From the NCBI RefSeq assembly GCF_005145045.1, contig NZ_CP039693.1, forward strand, positions 332,699 through 396,698: 64,000 bases of DNA, given 5' to 3'. The notes under the pieces are model-generated. The model had not been told where the DNA came from, did no database searches, and saw only the letters and a list, made by a program, of their open reading frames with translations. Of this stretch, positions 37,992 to 47,942 are shown one piece after another (position 1 is the first letter of the stretch; every line of letters starts with the position of its first letter). The position numbers and the translations under genes are program-made. The DNA comes from Agrobacterium larrymoorei (GTDB taxonomy: Bacteria > Pseudomonadota > Alphaproteobacteria > Rhizobiales > Rhizobiaceae).

Positions 37992-39746
37992 ATGGCGTTT
38001 AAGTTTCAATCTAAGGAAGATTTGACGCGCGAAGCATTTTGTAGAAGTCGATCCGGCCTTGTAGCAATCGGTTTAGCAAGTGCGTTGATCAATGTGCTTT
38101 ACTTGACCAGTTCATTCTTCATGTTGCAGGTCTATGACCGCGTCATTCCAAGTCACAGCATTCCGTCCTTGATCGCGCTGGGAATACTTGCCGCGGCTTT
38201 GTATGCTTTTCAGGGCGCTTTCGAGCTTTTCAGAAGCCGTATGCTGACGCGCGTATCGGGTGTGTTCGACGAGGTTTTGGGTCAGCGCGTTTTCAAGGTG
38301 ATGCTCAAAACGCCGATCAAGACCAGCGGTGCGAATGACGGCCTCATGGTCATGAGAGACTTCGATCAGGTCCGAACCTTTTTATCGGGCACTGGTCCTG
38401 CGGCCTTTTTCGATCTTCCATGGATGCCGATTTACATCGGGATCTGCTTCCTGTTTCACCCGGTCGTCGGCATCATCGCGGTGTGCGGCGCGCTCATTTT
38501 GATCTTCATCACAGTTCTTACGAACCTCACTGCACTGGCCGCCGATCGCAAGGTCCATGATGTCTGGAATCAGCGAAACGTGTTGATGGGCGCGGCATTG
38601 CGGAATGCCGAGGTCGTTGAAGCGATGGGTATGAGCAATGATCTGGCGCGGGACTGGGAGGATTATAATAAGCGGTATAGGACGTTGTGCAGAAACAGTG
38701 CCGACAGCGGCAGTGCTTATGCCATAGTATCCAAGATTTTCCGTATAGCCTTGCAGTCTGGCGTATTAGCCGCCGGTGCCGTACTTGTTATCGAAAATCA
38801 GGCTTCTGGCGGTATCATTATCGCGTCGTCGATCCTGACGTCACGCGCGCTCGCGCCTGTCGAACAGGTCATCGCCAGCTGGCGCGGTTTCGTACTGGCG
38901 CAGCAATCCTGGAAGCGCATAAGAGAGATTTTCGATACAATACCTGAGGTCTCCCAACCGCTCACGCTCCCGGCGCCGAAAGAAACATTGTCGGTTCAAA
39001 AGCTGTCGACCGGCCCGGCGAATGCGCAACAGGCGATTGTTTCTGACATTAGCTTTACACTGCATGCCGGTAGTGCTGTGGGCATTATCGGCCCCAGCGC
39101 GTCGGGAAAATCGTCGCTTTCGCGGGCGCTTACGGGTATCTGGCCGATCTATCGCGGTTCCATGAGACTGGATGGTGCGGCACTCGATCAGTGGGATGAA
39201 TCTTCGCGCGGTCAGCATATCGGATATCTTCCGCAGGGTATCGAGTTGTTCACCGGCACGGTCTCACAGAATATTTCCAGATATAGGCAAGACGCTACGC
39301 CGGAGGCCGTTGTGGCCGCTGCACGTGCAGCGCGCGTGCATGACCTCATTCTCAATCTGCCGCAGGGTTACGACACGGATATCGGGCTGAACGGTTCCCT
39401 GTTGTCCGCCGGTCAACGTCAGCGCATCGCACTGGCACGGGCTCTTTATGGCAACCCTTTTCTGGTCATTTTGGATGAACCCAATTCAAACCTCGACACG
39501 GAAGGCGAGGAAGCGCTCAGCACCGCAATCAGCGACGTTCGTGCCCGTGGTGGAATTGTGATCGTGATTGCACACCGTCCAAGCGCGCTGGTTGCGGTCG
39601 ATCATATTCTCATGATGAAAGATGGCAGAGCCGTTGCATTCGGGCCGAAGGAGGATGTGCTTCCGAAATTCCTGCGCAGGGACAGCGTCATGGCCGCAGA
39701 ATCGAGGCCTGTCACGCTGAAGGTCGTTGGCGAAGGCCAGGAGTGA
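37992..39746 (+). CDS. prsD: Type I secretion ABC transporter PrsD
   Basis: A 584-residue fused permease-ATPase of the PrtD/HlyB class lacking a peptidase domain. The membrane part (about 20-310) starts with ALINVLYLTSSFFMLQVYDRVIPS, a signature of this group. The ATPase has Walker A GPSASGKSSL (about 366), signature LSAGQRQRIALARAL (about 470) and Walker B LVILDEPNSNLD (about 491). It exports RTX proteins with the adaptor PrsE and an outer-membrane TolC encoded elsewhere. In Sinorhizobium and Rhizobium PrsDE exports polysaccharide glycanases (ExoK, ExsH, Ply) and Rap adhesins. Confidence 0.9.
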   Translation: MAFKFQSKEDLTREAFCRSRSGLVAIGLASALINVLYLTSSFFMLQVYDRVIPSHSIPSLIALGILAAALYAFQGAFELFRSRMLTRVSGVFDEVLGQRVFKVMLKTPIKTSGANDGLMVMRDFDQVRTFLSGTGPAAFFDLPWMPIYIGICFLFHPVVGIIAVCGALILIFITVLTNLTALAADRKVHDVWNQRNVLMGAALRNAEVVEAMGMSNDLARDWEDYNKRYRTLCRNSADSGSAYAIVSKIFRIALQSGVLAAGAVLVIENQASGGIIIASSILTSRALAPVEQVIASWRGFVLAQQSWKRIREIFDTIPEVSQPLTLPAPKETLSVQKLSTGPANAQQAIVSDISFTLHAGSAVGIIGPSASGKSSLSRALTGIWPIYRGSMRLDGAALDQWDESSRGQHIGYLPQGIELFTGTVSQNISRYRQDATPEAVVAAARAARVHDLILNLPQGYDTDIGLNGSLLSAGQRQRIALARALYGNPFLVILDEPNSNLDTEGEEALSTAISDVRARGGIVIVIAHRPSALVAVDHILMMKDGRAVAFGPKEDVLPKFLRRDSVMAAESRPVTLKVVGEGQE

Positions 39747-39753
39747 AGAGCGA

Positions 39754-41052
39754 ATGAACGTACCGTCTCAAAAATCACTTCGCCGACATGTCTTCGGGGT
39801 CGTCAGTCTCAGCATCATTCTGGTCGGGGGACTAGGAGGCTGGGCAGCGACAGCGAAATTATCGAATGCAGTCATCGGTGACGGCACGGTCGTTATCGAT
39901 GATAATGCCAAGAAGATACAGCATCTTACCGGCGGCATCGTATCCGAAATCGCAGTAAAGGAAGGCTCCCATGTCAAGGTGGGGGACCTTTTGCTGAGCC
40001 TTGATGGCACCGCGGTTCGTGCCAGCCTCGGCATTGTGGACAGCACGCTTGCGCAACTTTATGCGCGACGCGCAAGACTGAAAGCCGAGCGTGTCGGCAA
40101 GGAAAGTTTTACGGCGGAGGATCTGGCCGCCGAGTCTGTCGATATCGATGCCAATCGCAGCTTGATCGATGGTGAGCTCCAGCTGTTTGCCACACGCCAG
40201 TCCGCTCTTGTCGGCATGAAAAAGCAGTTGAAAGAACGCAAGAACCAGCTTGCCGAAGAGATTTTCGGGATAGGCGAGCAGATCAAGTCGATCGATAACG
40301 GCTTATCGATTATCGATGAAGAATATAAAGCGACGAATTCACTCTACGCACAGCAACTCGTCACCATGCAGCGGGTGAACGTGTTGAAACGCCAGCGTGT
40401 TGATCTGGAGGGAAGCCGCGGTGAGCGCGTTGCCGCCCGCGCGCAGGCGGAAGGGAAGATCAGCGAGATCGATCTTCAGATTCTCCAGCTCGATGAGGAT
40501 CGGCGCACGGAAAACGCGAAGGAACTGACGCAGGTTGAATCCGATATTGCCCAATCGGAGGAGCGCCGGGTTGCATTGCAGGACCAGCTGAAGCGCCTGG
40601 AGCTACATGCACCGATGGATGGGCGCATCTATCAGATGACGGTTCACACCGTCGGCGGGATCGTTAATCCGGGCGATGCCTTGATGTTGCTGGCACCCGA
40701 TGCGCGCGCCCTAACCGTGGAAGCGAAGATCGCTACACGGAACATCGATCAGATTTTCCCCGGACAGTCAGTCAACATTCGCTTCGCGGCATTCGATCAG
40801 AGAACGACGCCTGAAGTTGCCGGAACGGTATCCTCGATTTCCCCTGATGCGGTGACGGATCAGCGAAGCGGCCTAACCTACTACCCCATCCGGATTTTAC
40901 CTGATGACGAGGGCGTCAAAAAACTGCAGGGATTGACGTTGTATCCGGGTATGCCCGCAGAAGTCTTCATAAAGATCGCAGACCGATCTGTGATATCCTA
41001 TTTCTCGAAACCGCTTATGGACCAAATCAACCATACTTTCCGAGAGGATTAA
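39754..41052 (+). CDS. prsE: Type I secretion membrane-fusion protein PrsE
   Basis: A 432-residue HlyD-family adaptor. One N-terminal membrane helix (about 17-36) is followed by a biotinyl-lipoyl-like hammerhead (IQHLTGGIVSEIAVKEGSHVKVGDLL), a long periplasmic coiled coil (about 120-280) that reaches TolC, and a C-terminal barrel (ITVEAK-like and TYYPIRILPDDE). It starts at an ATG seven bases after the prsD stop; the in-frame start at 39727 inside prsD is not favoured. It is the direct partner of PrsD. Confidence 0.9.
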   Translation: MNVPSQKSLRRHVFGVVSLSIILVGGLGGWAATAKLSNAVIGDGTVVIDDNAKKIQHLTGGIVSEIAVKEGSHVKVGDLLLSLDGTAVRASLGIVDSTLAQLYARRARLKAERVGKESFTAEDLAAESVDIDANRSLIDGELQLFATRQSALVGMKKQLKERKNQLAEEIFGIGEQIKSIDNGLSIIDEEYKATNSLYAQQLVTMQRVNVLKRQRVDLEGSRGERVAARAQAEGKISEIDLQILQLDEDRRTENAKELTQVESDIAQSEERRVALQDQLKRLELHAPMDGRIYQMTVHTVGGIVNPGDALMLLAPDARALTVEAKIATRNIDQIFPGQSVNIRFAAFDQRTTPEVAGTVSSISPDAVTDQRSGLTYYPIRILPDDEGVKKLQGLTLYPGMPAEVFIKIADRSVISYFSKPLMDQINHTFRED

Positions 41053-41066
41053 GCAAATTCGTTGCG

Positions 41067-41090
41067 CAGCCTCTTCCAAGGAGGAGGCTG
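41067..41090 (+). terminator. Hairpin after prsE
   Basis: CAGCCTCTTCC and GGAGGAGGCTG form a near-perfect stem with a tight CAAG loop, 15 bases after the prsE stop. Only a weak T stretch follows, so termination is probable but not certain. Confidence 0.5.
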
Positions 41091-41204
41091 TCAGAATTTA
41101 CGAGTTGTGCTGTAAAGGAACATGGAGCGGAGCTAGTATTGGGGAAGCAAATTTGCTACCTCAATAGAAAGCATAGTTCGCGTTTGAATTTTGAGAGATC
41201 ATTC

Positions 41205-41510
41205 ATGGCCGTTCGTCGCAGAATTTTAGGAATTACTCTCTTTCTCGCATCGGCAGCGCCGTTCGCCCATGTTGCATATGCTGCGGATTACATCGAGTCA
41301 GGCTCGGCTCGCTCGTCAAGCTACCAGAGCTCGTACGTGCGCTATTCCGCAGAGGATTGTTCTAATCTGCTGATCATCGACGATTCCGGGCGGCGGGTCG
41401 TCAGATTGTGCCATCCGCCCCTCAATCTCGATCCTCGCGGCAACTTCGAACCTGGCTCATCTGGCGGAACCAGCATCACCTATAGCAGCTCTTCGACCGT
41501 CGTAAACTGA
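41205..41510 (+). CDS. Small secreted Ser-rich protein
   Basis: A 101-residue protein with a signal peptide cleaved near AYA (about 26). The mature part is Ser/Tyr-rich at the start (SGSARSSSYQSSYVRYS), has two cysteines (AEDCSNLL and VRLCHPP) and a Ser/Thr tail (SITYSSSSTVVN). The ATG at 41205 follows GAGAG; the longer frame from 41139 adds residues before the signal peptide. No family recognised. It sits between the secretion genes and the cysteine protease gene. Confidence 0.65.
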   Translation: MAVRRRILGITLFLASAAPFAHVAYAADYIESGSARSSSYQSSYVRYSAEDCSNLLIIDDSGRRVVRLCHPPLNLDPRGNFEPGSSGGTSITYSSSSTVVN

Positions 41511-41827
41511 ACGGCTGATAGCGGCAATTATGCCATTTGCGATTTTCCAATCGCGGTTTTCGCTTATGATGACTGCGTTTTCGACGCTTGTTCAGGCACA
41601 TATCGGAAAACTATGTGTCTGTTTTCATCGTAACGGCATAGCCCGAAACTCTCCTCTTACTGGCCATAGTAAGAGCATCACATTTTTTACCAAAGCAATT
41701 GCCGGGTGTTTTGTTGCGCGGATAAAATGCAACTAGATAAAATGCGAACAATCCGACTAAATCGCCCTTAAAAGCCCAATGCTACAAACAGGCCATCAAA
41801 AAACGAAATATGCGAGGTCAGCATATC
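41511..41827. other. Gap of 317 bases before the protease gene
   Basis: No frame with a ribosome binding site and plausible composition was found. It presumably carries the promoter for the protease gene. Confidence 0.35.
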
Positions 41828-42427
41828 ATGATGGCAGGTCGATTTATCAAAGTAGCGGGCACCGCCCTTGCTTTAATTTTGAGTGGAAATGTTGCAAACG
41901 CAGCCTCTCCGGCCGGAATGGGCCGGTCGCTTCACTTGCCTCCGGCAAGTTCATTTATCAGCACCTCGCGCGCGACGCTCGCGCCATTTGCTTTCGTTCG
42001 CTTCTGCCGCAGCAATCAGGCGGACTGCGCCGCGGAAAGCGGTGAGTCGATTGTCAACCTGACGGCAGAAAATCGCCGGAAGCTGCAGTCCGTCAACTCG
42101 TCTGTTAATCGCTCCATCAAGCCGGTCAATGACTCTCAATCGCAAGGAGATGTCTGGGCTGCAGACGTCACTTCGGGGGATTGCGAAGATTTCGCGCTGA
42201 CGAAACGCCGCCACCTTATTGCTCAGGGTTGGCCAGCACGCAGCCTTAGGATTGCCGTAGCACGAACCAGATCCGGCGAAGGACACGCCGTGTTGGTGGT
42301 CAAAACCTCGGAAGGCGATCTCGTTCTCGATAACCGGTTTTCCGCCATACGTGCCTGGGATAAGACTGATCTTATCTGGGAGAAGATTCAGTCCGGAGAA
42401 AATCCCCGCCTCTGGTTCGACATTTAA
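41828..42427 (+). CDS. Transglutaminase-like cysteine protease (BTLCP/LapG family)
   Basis: A 199-residue periplasmic protein with a signal peptide (about 1-26, ending ANAA). The catalytic triad of the bacterial transglutaminase-like cysteine proteinase family is present: C119 in GDCEDFAL, H153 in EGHAVLVV and D168 in LVLDNR. The founding member LapG cuts the N-terminus of surface adhesins exported by type I systems under c-di-GMP control. Rhizobia carry several paralogues of unknown target. Position beside PrsDE suggests a link to an exported RTX protein, but no adhesin with a di-alanine cleavage site lies here. The ATG at 41828 is chosen; one at 41810 is also possible. Confidence 0.85.
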   Translation: MMAGRFIKVAGTALALILSGNVANAASPAGMGRSLHLPPASSFISTSRATLAPFAFVRFCRSNQADCAAESGESIVNLTAENRRKLQSVNSSVNRSIKPVNDSQSQGDVWAADVTSGDCEDFALTKRRHLIAQGWPARSLRIAVARTRSGEGHAVLVVKTSEGDLVLDNRFSAIRAWDKTDLIWEKIQSGENPRLWFDI

Positions 42428-42442
42428 ATCAAACGGAAGATG

Positions 42443-42467
42443 CTGGGCCTCTGTTGTTGAGGCCCGG
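42443..42467. terminator. Bidirectional terminator between convergent genes
   Basis: CTGGGCCTC (42443-42451) pairs with GAGGCCCGG (42459-42467), loop TGTTGTT. It lies between the protease gene and the leftward small gene ending at 42483. Confidence 0.65.
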
Positions 42468-42482
42468 TATCAAAAATCTCGT

Positions 42483-42839
42483 TTAGAAATCATATCCGAG
42501 ATAAACCGAGCCTTTATTTCCACAAATATCGACTTCTTTACTTTGTAGAGGCCGACGGCGATAATTTTTCTTGCGCTTGTCTGCCGGATTGTTGAGATCG
42601 TACTGAAACGTGAACTTGCAGTCCTGGTAGCTATTGTCCACGCTGACAACGGCTTGAGCGTTGCGTTGCAACGGCGTATTGAGGATGTTGAACGAGCGCG
42701 CCACGAGATCGGTCGGCCAGGCGTATAGACGATAAATCGTTCCAGTTGCCTTATTGGAAATCGTGATTTGATCTGCCGCCGCATGTGACGCGATGGAAAG
42801 CACGATTGCTACACTCAAAGCATAACGCATAAGTACCAT
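42483..42839 (-). CDS. Small secreted protein, unknown function
   Basis: A 118-residue protein with a signal peptide ending near AAA (about 22). The mature part is about 95 residues, beta-rich (ITISNKATGTIYRLYAWP) and has cysteines in YQDCKFTF and VDICGNKG, so one disulfide is likely. The ATG at 42839 lies after AAGGG; an ATG three codons later is an alternative. No family recognised. Confidence 0.6.
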   Translation of the reverse strand: MVLMRYALSVAIVLSIASHAAADQITISNKATGTIYRLYAWPTDLVARSFNILNTPLQRNAQAVVSVDNSYQDCKFTFQYDLNNPADKRKKNYRRRPLQSKEVDICGNKGSVYLGYDF

Positions 42840-42931
42840 TTGACGCCCTTAGTGCCGAGGCATGATAGAGAAAGATTTGAGTTCGTCGTGCCCGTCTAGG
42901 GCATAGGTCATGTCAAATAAATTCGATTATT

Positions 42932-43240
42932 CTAGTTGCCGATAATTTCGCGATTTCCGTTTCGATCTATCAGCTCGAGCCGCGTTCCGTCAAAAAGGAC
43001 ATCCGCGCAATCGACTGAATTTCGCTTGCGCACGCAAATCTTTCCATCGGTGATTTTGTAACCCGTCGAACTACCTTCGAGATATTGATAACCGTCCGTT
43101 CCATCCTTCAAGCTACCTGCTCTTTGAAGATGTTGCCGGATTTCCGTTTCAGTGGCTGTCCGAAGCTTGTCAGAGGATTGAGCTGCGCCTGCCGGGGACG
43201 CAACGGCAACCAATAGAACTAAAATATTAGACAATCGCAT
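42932..43240 (-). CDS. Small secreted protein, unknown function
   Basis: A 102-residue protein with a signal peptide ending near AGA (about 19). The mature part begins with a helix (TETEIRQHLQRAG), then short strands with two cysteines (GKICVRKRNSVDCADVLF). It resembles small periplasmic proteins of rhizobia with no assigned role. It is transcribed in the same direction as the preceding small secreted gene, 92 bases upstream of it. Confidence 0.6.
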   Translation of the reverse strand: MRLSNILVLLVAVASPAGAAQSSDKLRTATETEIRQHLQRAGSLKDGTDGYQYLEGSSTGYKITDGKICVRKRNSVDCADVLFDGTRLELIDRNGNREIIGN

Positions 43241-43483
43241 CGCTCGACTCCGAAGCTTAATCCAAGAGCATTCGACTACTTATGGGACGATGAAAACTCG
43301 TTTACTTTCATCATGTCTCTCGTTCAAAGGCAACTATCTCGAACCGATCAAAAACTCCACACTGCGACTATTCTCTCTGCGACCTTGAAGTTGCATCCAT
43401 TCTTTTGCGATCAACCAATGAGATAAGCGACTGCCTTCAAAGGCTGTCGATTTCGTCGGATAGCTCTCGAAGCGGTGACGTGG

Positions 43484-45718
43484 TTAAGCCGCAGTGCGGA
43501 CTGCAAATTGAGAGCGCTGGCCATGCTCCACTTCAAACTGAGAAAGGAGATCGGAAAGTCGCATGCTCTCCTGAGCAAGACCGGCACCGGCAGCGTTCAT
43601 CTCTTCCACCATTGCGGCGTTCTGCTGGGTCATATGATCCATTTGATTGACGGACGTGTTGATCTCGGAGAGGCCCGATGCCTGCTCACGGGCAGATACA
43701 GCAATGGCATCCATATGCTCATTGATAGCAGCGACGAGTCCTGCAATCTCCTTAAGTCCGTTTCCGGTGTCGTTGACCAGCGTTACACCCTCCCTGACCG
43801 CGGCTTCGGAATTGCCAATCAACGTTTTGATCTCCTTTGCGGCATTCGCAGAGCGCTGCGCGAGCTCCCGCACTTCCTGGGCAACGACCGCGAAACCTTT
43901 GCCCGCCTCGCCAGCACGCGCCGCTTCGACACCGGCGTTGAGTGCAAGAAGATTGGTCTGGAAGGCGATGTCGTTAATGACACTGATAATCTGGCCAATC
44001 TGCTGTGACGCCGTCTCGATCTTACCCATGGCATTGATGGCGTCGGATACGACCGAGCTCGAAACTTCTGCGCGTTCGGTTGCGTGGCGAACCATCTGAC
44101 GCGCTTCACCGGCGCGCTCCGATGTCTGCTTCACATTGGTCGTGACTTCTTCCAGTGCGGCCGCGGTTTCTTCCAGGGAGGCGGCCTGTTGCTCGGTTCG
44201 CTTGGCAAGTTGATCGGATGCACTCGAAATTTCGGTACTGCCGGTTCGCACGGTCAAGGCGGATTTATTGACGCCTTCAAGCGCTTCGCCCAATTGGCGA
44301 ACCGAACTATTGAAATCATGACGCAGCGCTTCGAAACGTTCGGCAAAAGCGCTGTCGATCTGGCAGGAGAGATCACCCGAAGCCAAGCGACGGAGACCTG
44401 TCGCAAGGTTCGAGGTGGCCTGTGTCAGGCGCTCATCCGCTTCTTTTTCGACACGTTGCTGTATTTCAAGACGTTCCGCCTCGGAAGCTTCTCGCAGGCG
44501 CGCGGCATCCGCTTCCATGTCGCGGTTACGAATGGATGCCTGCTGAAACACCTCTACCGCGCGGGCCATGTCGCCAATTTCGTCGTGACGTTTGGCACCG
44601 ATGACTTCGACGGACAGATCGCCAGCGGCGAGTTTGCGCATCGTGCCGGTCAGTTGAGTGATCGGATTTGCAATGCGGAAGATGATGGTGGTGAAGCCGA
44701 TGACGGAGAGGACTAAGGCCACCAGCGTTGCCGCACCATAAATAAAAATGAAACGCGTTGCTCCATCCACTTGGCTCGCTGTCACTGCAGTCATCTCCTT
44801 GAGAGAGGCGGAGGCAATTTCCGCAACCGAGGCCTGTGCAGGTGCAGCCGGCTTGCGCCAGTCGTCGACATTCATGATGAATGCCTGACCGGCCTGAGAT
44901 GCCTTGATGAGAGCTGCCTTCTGTTCGGCATAAGCACCGGAAAAATACATGTCTTCAGCAACTTTGTGCAGGGTGCGGATGCTTTGCGGGGTGGCATCAC
45001 TGGCCACGATCTGCGAGATGACGTTCCAGGCCAGAGTTACGCGCGCATCTTGAACGGCGATCTCCGCGAGCTTCTCCGATGATAGCGGCTGTCTGGCGAT
45101 GACGGCGCCAACCAGCGTCGAATTCGCCGTTCCAAGCTGCGTTCTCGATGTCCAGGCAAGCGAGCGCAGTTGCGTGAACGCGGTCATGGCTGGATCGCGT
45201 GCGGTAATCGCGGCTTCGACCTGATAGGCTGCCTTTTCCAGATCGACCAGCATCTGGTCAGCCGCTGTAAGCACCGTCTTGCCGAGTGCGGGGTCGCGAT
45301 CCTGTACGGCCTTCGCCAAGGCCGCATCGACCGGCATACGTAGAGCCAGCCACGCATCATATTTCTGAAAAATAGGCAAAATAGTCGCTTTTAAGCTGGC
45401 AGGCTCGGCGCGGTCGGCGAAAGACTTCACGTTGCCGAAAGCTGCATCGAGATCGCGGCGCCCGTCGTCAATGTTCTTGCGCGTGGAAGACATGTCTGCG
45501 ATTTCAAGCTTGATTGCAGAGGCAAAGCCCCCGCGCTCGCCTCGCATGCCGAGCAGCGCGTCGAATAAGGATTTGTCGAGTTCCGCGAGATCCGATAAGC
45601 GCTTGGAGTTCTGCTGGACGGCAATTTCCCCCAAAAGCTGATTGCCCATCAAGCCCATTACCGCCACACTAAAGATGGCGAAAACGCCGACGAGTATGTT
45701 TCTCACCGAAAACTTCAT
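43484..45718 (-). CDS. Methyl-accepting chemotaxis protein
   Basis: A 744-residue chemoreceptor. The first membrane helix is at about 9-28. A helical periplasmic domain (about 40-310) contains [15 protein letters not shown], reminiscent of the NIT type. The second helix (about 320-345) is followed by HAMP ([20 protein letters not shown]) and a signalling domain with the invariant hairpin ([21 protein letters not shown]). Overall layout is that of the receptor at 1384-3639, though the sensor regions differ. It reads leftward alone and is divergent from the ABC exporter gene. Confidence 0.93.
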   Translation of the reverse strand: MKFSVRNILVGVFAIFSVAVMGLMGNQLLGEIAVQQNSKRLSDLAELDKSLFDALLGMRGERGGFASAIKLEIADMSSTRKNIDDGRRDLDAAFGNVKSFADRAEPASLKATILPIFQKYDAWLALRMPVDAALAKAVQDRDPALGKTVLTAADQMLVDLEKAAYQVEAAITARDPAMTAFTQLRSLAWTSRTQLGTANSTLVGAVIARQPLSSEKLAEIAVQDARVTLAWNVISQIVASDATPQSIRTLHKVAEDMYFSGAYAEQKAALIKASQAGQAFIMNVDDWRKPAAPAQASVAEIASASLKEMTAVTASQVDGATRFIFIYGAATLVALVLSVIGFTTIIFRIANPITQLTGTMRKLAAGDLSVEVIGAKRHDEIGDMARAVEVFQQASIRNRDMEADAARLREASEAERLEIQQRVEKEADERLTQATSNLATGLRRLASGDLSCQIDSAFAERFEALRHDFNSSVRQLGEALEGVNKSALTVRTGSTEISSASDQLAKRTEQQAASLEETAAALEEVTTNVKQTSERAGEARQMVRHATERAEVSSSVVSDAINAMGKIETASQQIGQIISVINDIAFQTNLLALNAGVEAARAGEAGKGFAVVAQEVRELAQRSANAAKEIKTLIGNSEAAVREGVTLVNDTGNGLKEIAGLVAAINEHMDAIAVSAREQASGLSEINTSVNQMDHMTQQNAAMVEEMNAAGAGLAQESMRLSDLLSQFEVEHGQRSQFAVRTAA

Positions 45719-46008
45719 TTCAATTCCCCCTTACGATATTCCGTAACAACACGGAGCGCATCGTACCCCAATACGATCCTCAACCGGACTTGGCGGAATT
45801 AATGACTTACCAGCATCTAAGACTTCCCTAACAAATGCGAAAACTCATATGATTTATGTCATCTGTCGTCATGCAACTGCGAAATCGGCTTATTTGTTAA
45901 GGGCGGGCTCGTTCCAACACTATCTTTTTTCCATCCGCGAAACCAAAACCTGTTCCCAATCGTATAGCGATGAAAACCAACAAAATTTCAGTCTGGTCAG
46001 GGGTCTAG

Positions 46009-47880
46009 ATGGTTTCCGAAACTGCGCACATTCAGGATGAAAATGTTGGAGACGAGCTGACGCCAGAGCAGAGGGAAGAAGCGCGCAAAGCGTTTCTGCT
46101 GCGCAGATTCTGGATCAGCGCACGCGGCTATTGGAGCCGGGAGGGTGATCGGTTTGCCTGGCCGGTTTGCATCGGGCTGTTGGTGTTGATCGGGCTCAAT
46201 GTCTGTTTCCAGTATGGTATCAACGTTTGGAACCGAGGCCTTTTCGATGCCATCGAGCAGCGCAATTCTGCGAATGTATATTACCTCGGATCGTTGTTTC
46301 CGCTTCTGGTGCTGGGAAGTGTAACACTCGTCACATCGCAGGTTTATGTGCGCATGCTGATCCAGCGGCGTTGGCGCTCTTGGTTGACCAAGGGGCTTAT
46401 CGGACGCTGGCTTGCCAACGGTCGATATTACCAGCTGAACCTGATCGATGGTGATCATCAAAACCCGGAAGCGCGCATTTCGGAAGATATGCGGATTGCC
46501 ACCGAGGCTCCGGTGGATTTCACCTCCGGCGTCATTTCCGCGTTCGTTTCGGCGTCCACCTTCATTGTCGTGCTGTGGACAATCGGTGGGGCGCTCACTG
46601 TGCCTTTAGGTGGCTCTACCATCACGATCCCAGGCTTTCTCGTCATCGCCGCGATCCTCTATGCGACGATAACGTCAGGCGCGATTGCATTCATTGGCCG
46701 CAACTTCGTCCGGGTCTCGGAGACCAAAAATCAGGTGGAGGCGGAATTTCGTTACACGCTGACGCGCGTCCGCGAGAACGGGGAGAGCATTGCTCTTCTA
46801 GGCGGAGAGGAGGAAGAGCGGGAGGATCTCTCCCGGCGCTTCGCAAATGTGCGCCAGCAGTGGAGGCTGCTGGCCAATCAATATATGCGAACGACGCTGG
46901 TGTCGCACAGTTCGATGCTGATTGCACCGGTCGTGCCTGTTCTTCTTTGCGCGCCCAAGTTTCTCGATGGTAGTATGACACTCGGTCAGGTGATGCAGGC
47001 TGCGTCTGCATTCACCATCGTACAGGGCGCCTTCGGCTGGCTGGTCGATAACTACCCTCGTCTTGCAGACTGGAATGCCTGCGCTCGCCGTGTGGCCTCG
47101 CTTATGATGTCACTCGATGGGCTCGAGCAGGCCGAGCAGAGCGACAAGGTCGGGCGCGTGCAGCGTGGCGAAACCTCCGGGACGACGATGCTCAGTCTGG
47201 AAAACCTGTCCGTTTCGCTCGGCGATGGCACCGCCGTCGTGAAGGAAACACAGGTCGTCATCGAGCCGGGTGAGCGCGTGTTGGTGGCGGGCGAGTCGGG
47301 CTCTGGCAAGAGTACGCTGGTTCGGGCCATCTCCGGCCTCTGGCCATGGGGCGGCGGGCATGTCGATTTTCATCCCGATCACCACCTCTTCATGCTGCCG
47401 CAGAAGCCCTATATCCCGACAGGCACATTGCGGCGGGCCGTTTCCTATCCGCAGGCCGCGGAGACATGGGAGCACGAGGATATCGGCGTCGCTCTCGAAA
47501 AGGTCGGTCTCGGGCAGTTGATCGAAAAGATCGACGATGAAGCGCCGTGGGACCATACGCTTTCCGGCGGCGAAAAACAGCGCCTGGCCTTTGCCCGCCT
47601 TCTTCTGCACAAGCCCAACATCATCGTTCTGGATGAAGCCACCTCGGCACTGGACGAGAAAACGCAGGACAAGATGATGGCGATGCTGATTGAGGAACTA
47701 CCCGATGCAACGGTGCTGAGCGTCGCTCATCGCGTTGAACTGGAAGCATTCCACACCCGCAAGATAACGCTTGAAAAACGCGAAGGCGGTGCACGGCTCG
47801 TCAGCGACGTTGGCCTCATGCAGCAGCGCCGTAAGGGCGGTGCTATTTCGCGGCTAATGAAGCGACGGCGGCGCAAATAA
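46009..47880 (+). CDS. BacA/SbmA-like membrane domain fused to an ABC ATPase (YddA/BclA type)
   Basis: A 623-residue ABC transporter. The membrane part (about 30-370, six helices) is of the SbmA/BacA type, with FQYGINVWNRGLFDAIEQRN and the GDHQNPEARISEDMRIATE segment diagnostic for it. The ATPase follows with Walker A GESGSGKST (about 426), signature LSGGEKQRLAFARLL (about 518) and Walker B IIVLDEATSALDE (about 537). Relatives import antimicrobial peptides (BclA) or help export long-chain fatty acyl groups; which applies here cannot be told. The basic tail (RLMKRRRRK) is unusual but plausible. Confidence 0.9.
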   Translation: MVSETAHIQDENVGDELTPEQREEARKAFLLRRFWISARGYWSREGDRFAWPVCIGLLVLIGLNVCFQYGINVWNRGLFDAIEQRNSANVYYLGSLFPLLVLGSVTLVTSQVYVRMLIQRRWRSWLTKGLIGRWLANGRYYQLNLIDGDHQNPEARISEDMRIATEAPVDFTSGVISAFVSASTFIVVLWTIGGALTVPLGGSTITIPGFLVIAAILYATITSGAIAFIGRNFVRVSETKNQVEAEFRYTLTRVRENGESIALLGGEEEEREDLSRRFANVRQQWRLLANQYMRTTLVSHSSMLIAPVVPVLLCAPKFLDGSMTLGQVMQAASAFTIVQGAFGWLVDNYPRLADWNACARRVASLMMSLDGLEQAEQSDKVGRVQRGETSGTTMLSLENLSVSLGDGTAVVKETQVVIEPGERVLVAGESGSGKSTLVRAISGLWPWGGGHVDFHPDHHLFMLPQKPYIPTGTLRRAVSYPQAAETWEHEDIGVALEKVGLGQLIEKIDDEAPWDHTLSGGEKQRLAFARLLLHKPNIIVLDEATSALDEKTQDKMMAMLIEELPDATVLSVAHRVELEAFHTRKITLEKREGGARLVSDVGLMQQRRKGGAISRLMKRRRRK

Positions 47881-47912
47881 GCGGGTCAGCCGCAAAACCT
47901 GAAATACCATTG

Positions 47913-47937
47913 AGCGGCTGGAGCGAACCCAGCCGCT
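47913..47937. terminator. Bidirectional terminator between convergent genes
   Basis: AGCGGCTGG (47913-47921) pairs perfectly with CCAGCCGCT (47929-47937), loop of seven. It lies between the ABC transporter stop and the leftward BA14K gene. Confidence 0.65.
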
Positions 47938-47942
47938 AAACA

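Noticed and set aside
41530..41736. Rightward frame of 68 codons between the small secreted gene and the protease gene
   Set aside because: No ribosome binding site or signal peptide; composition unlike neighbours.
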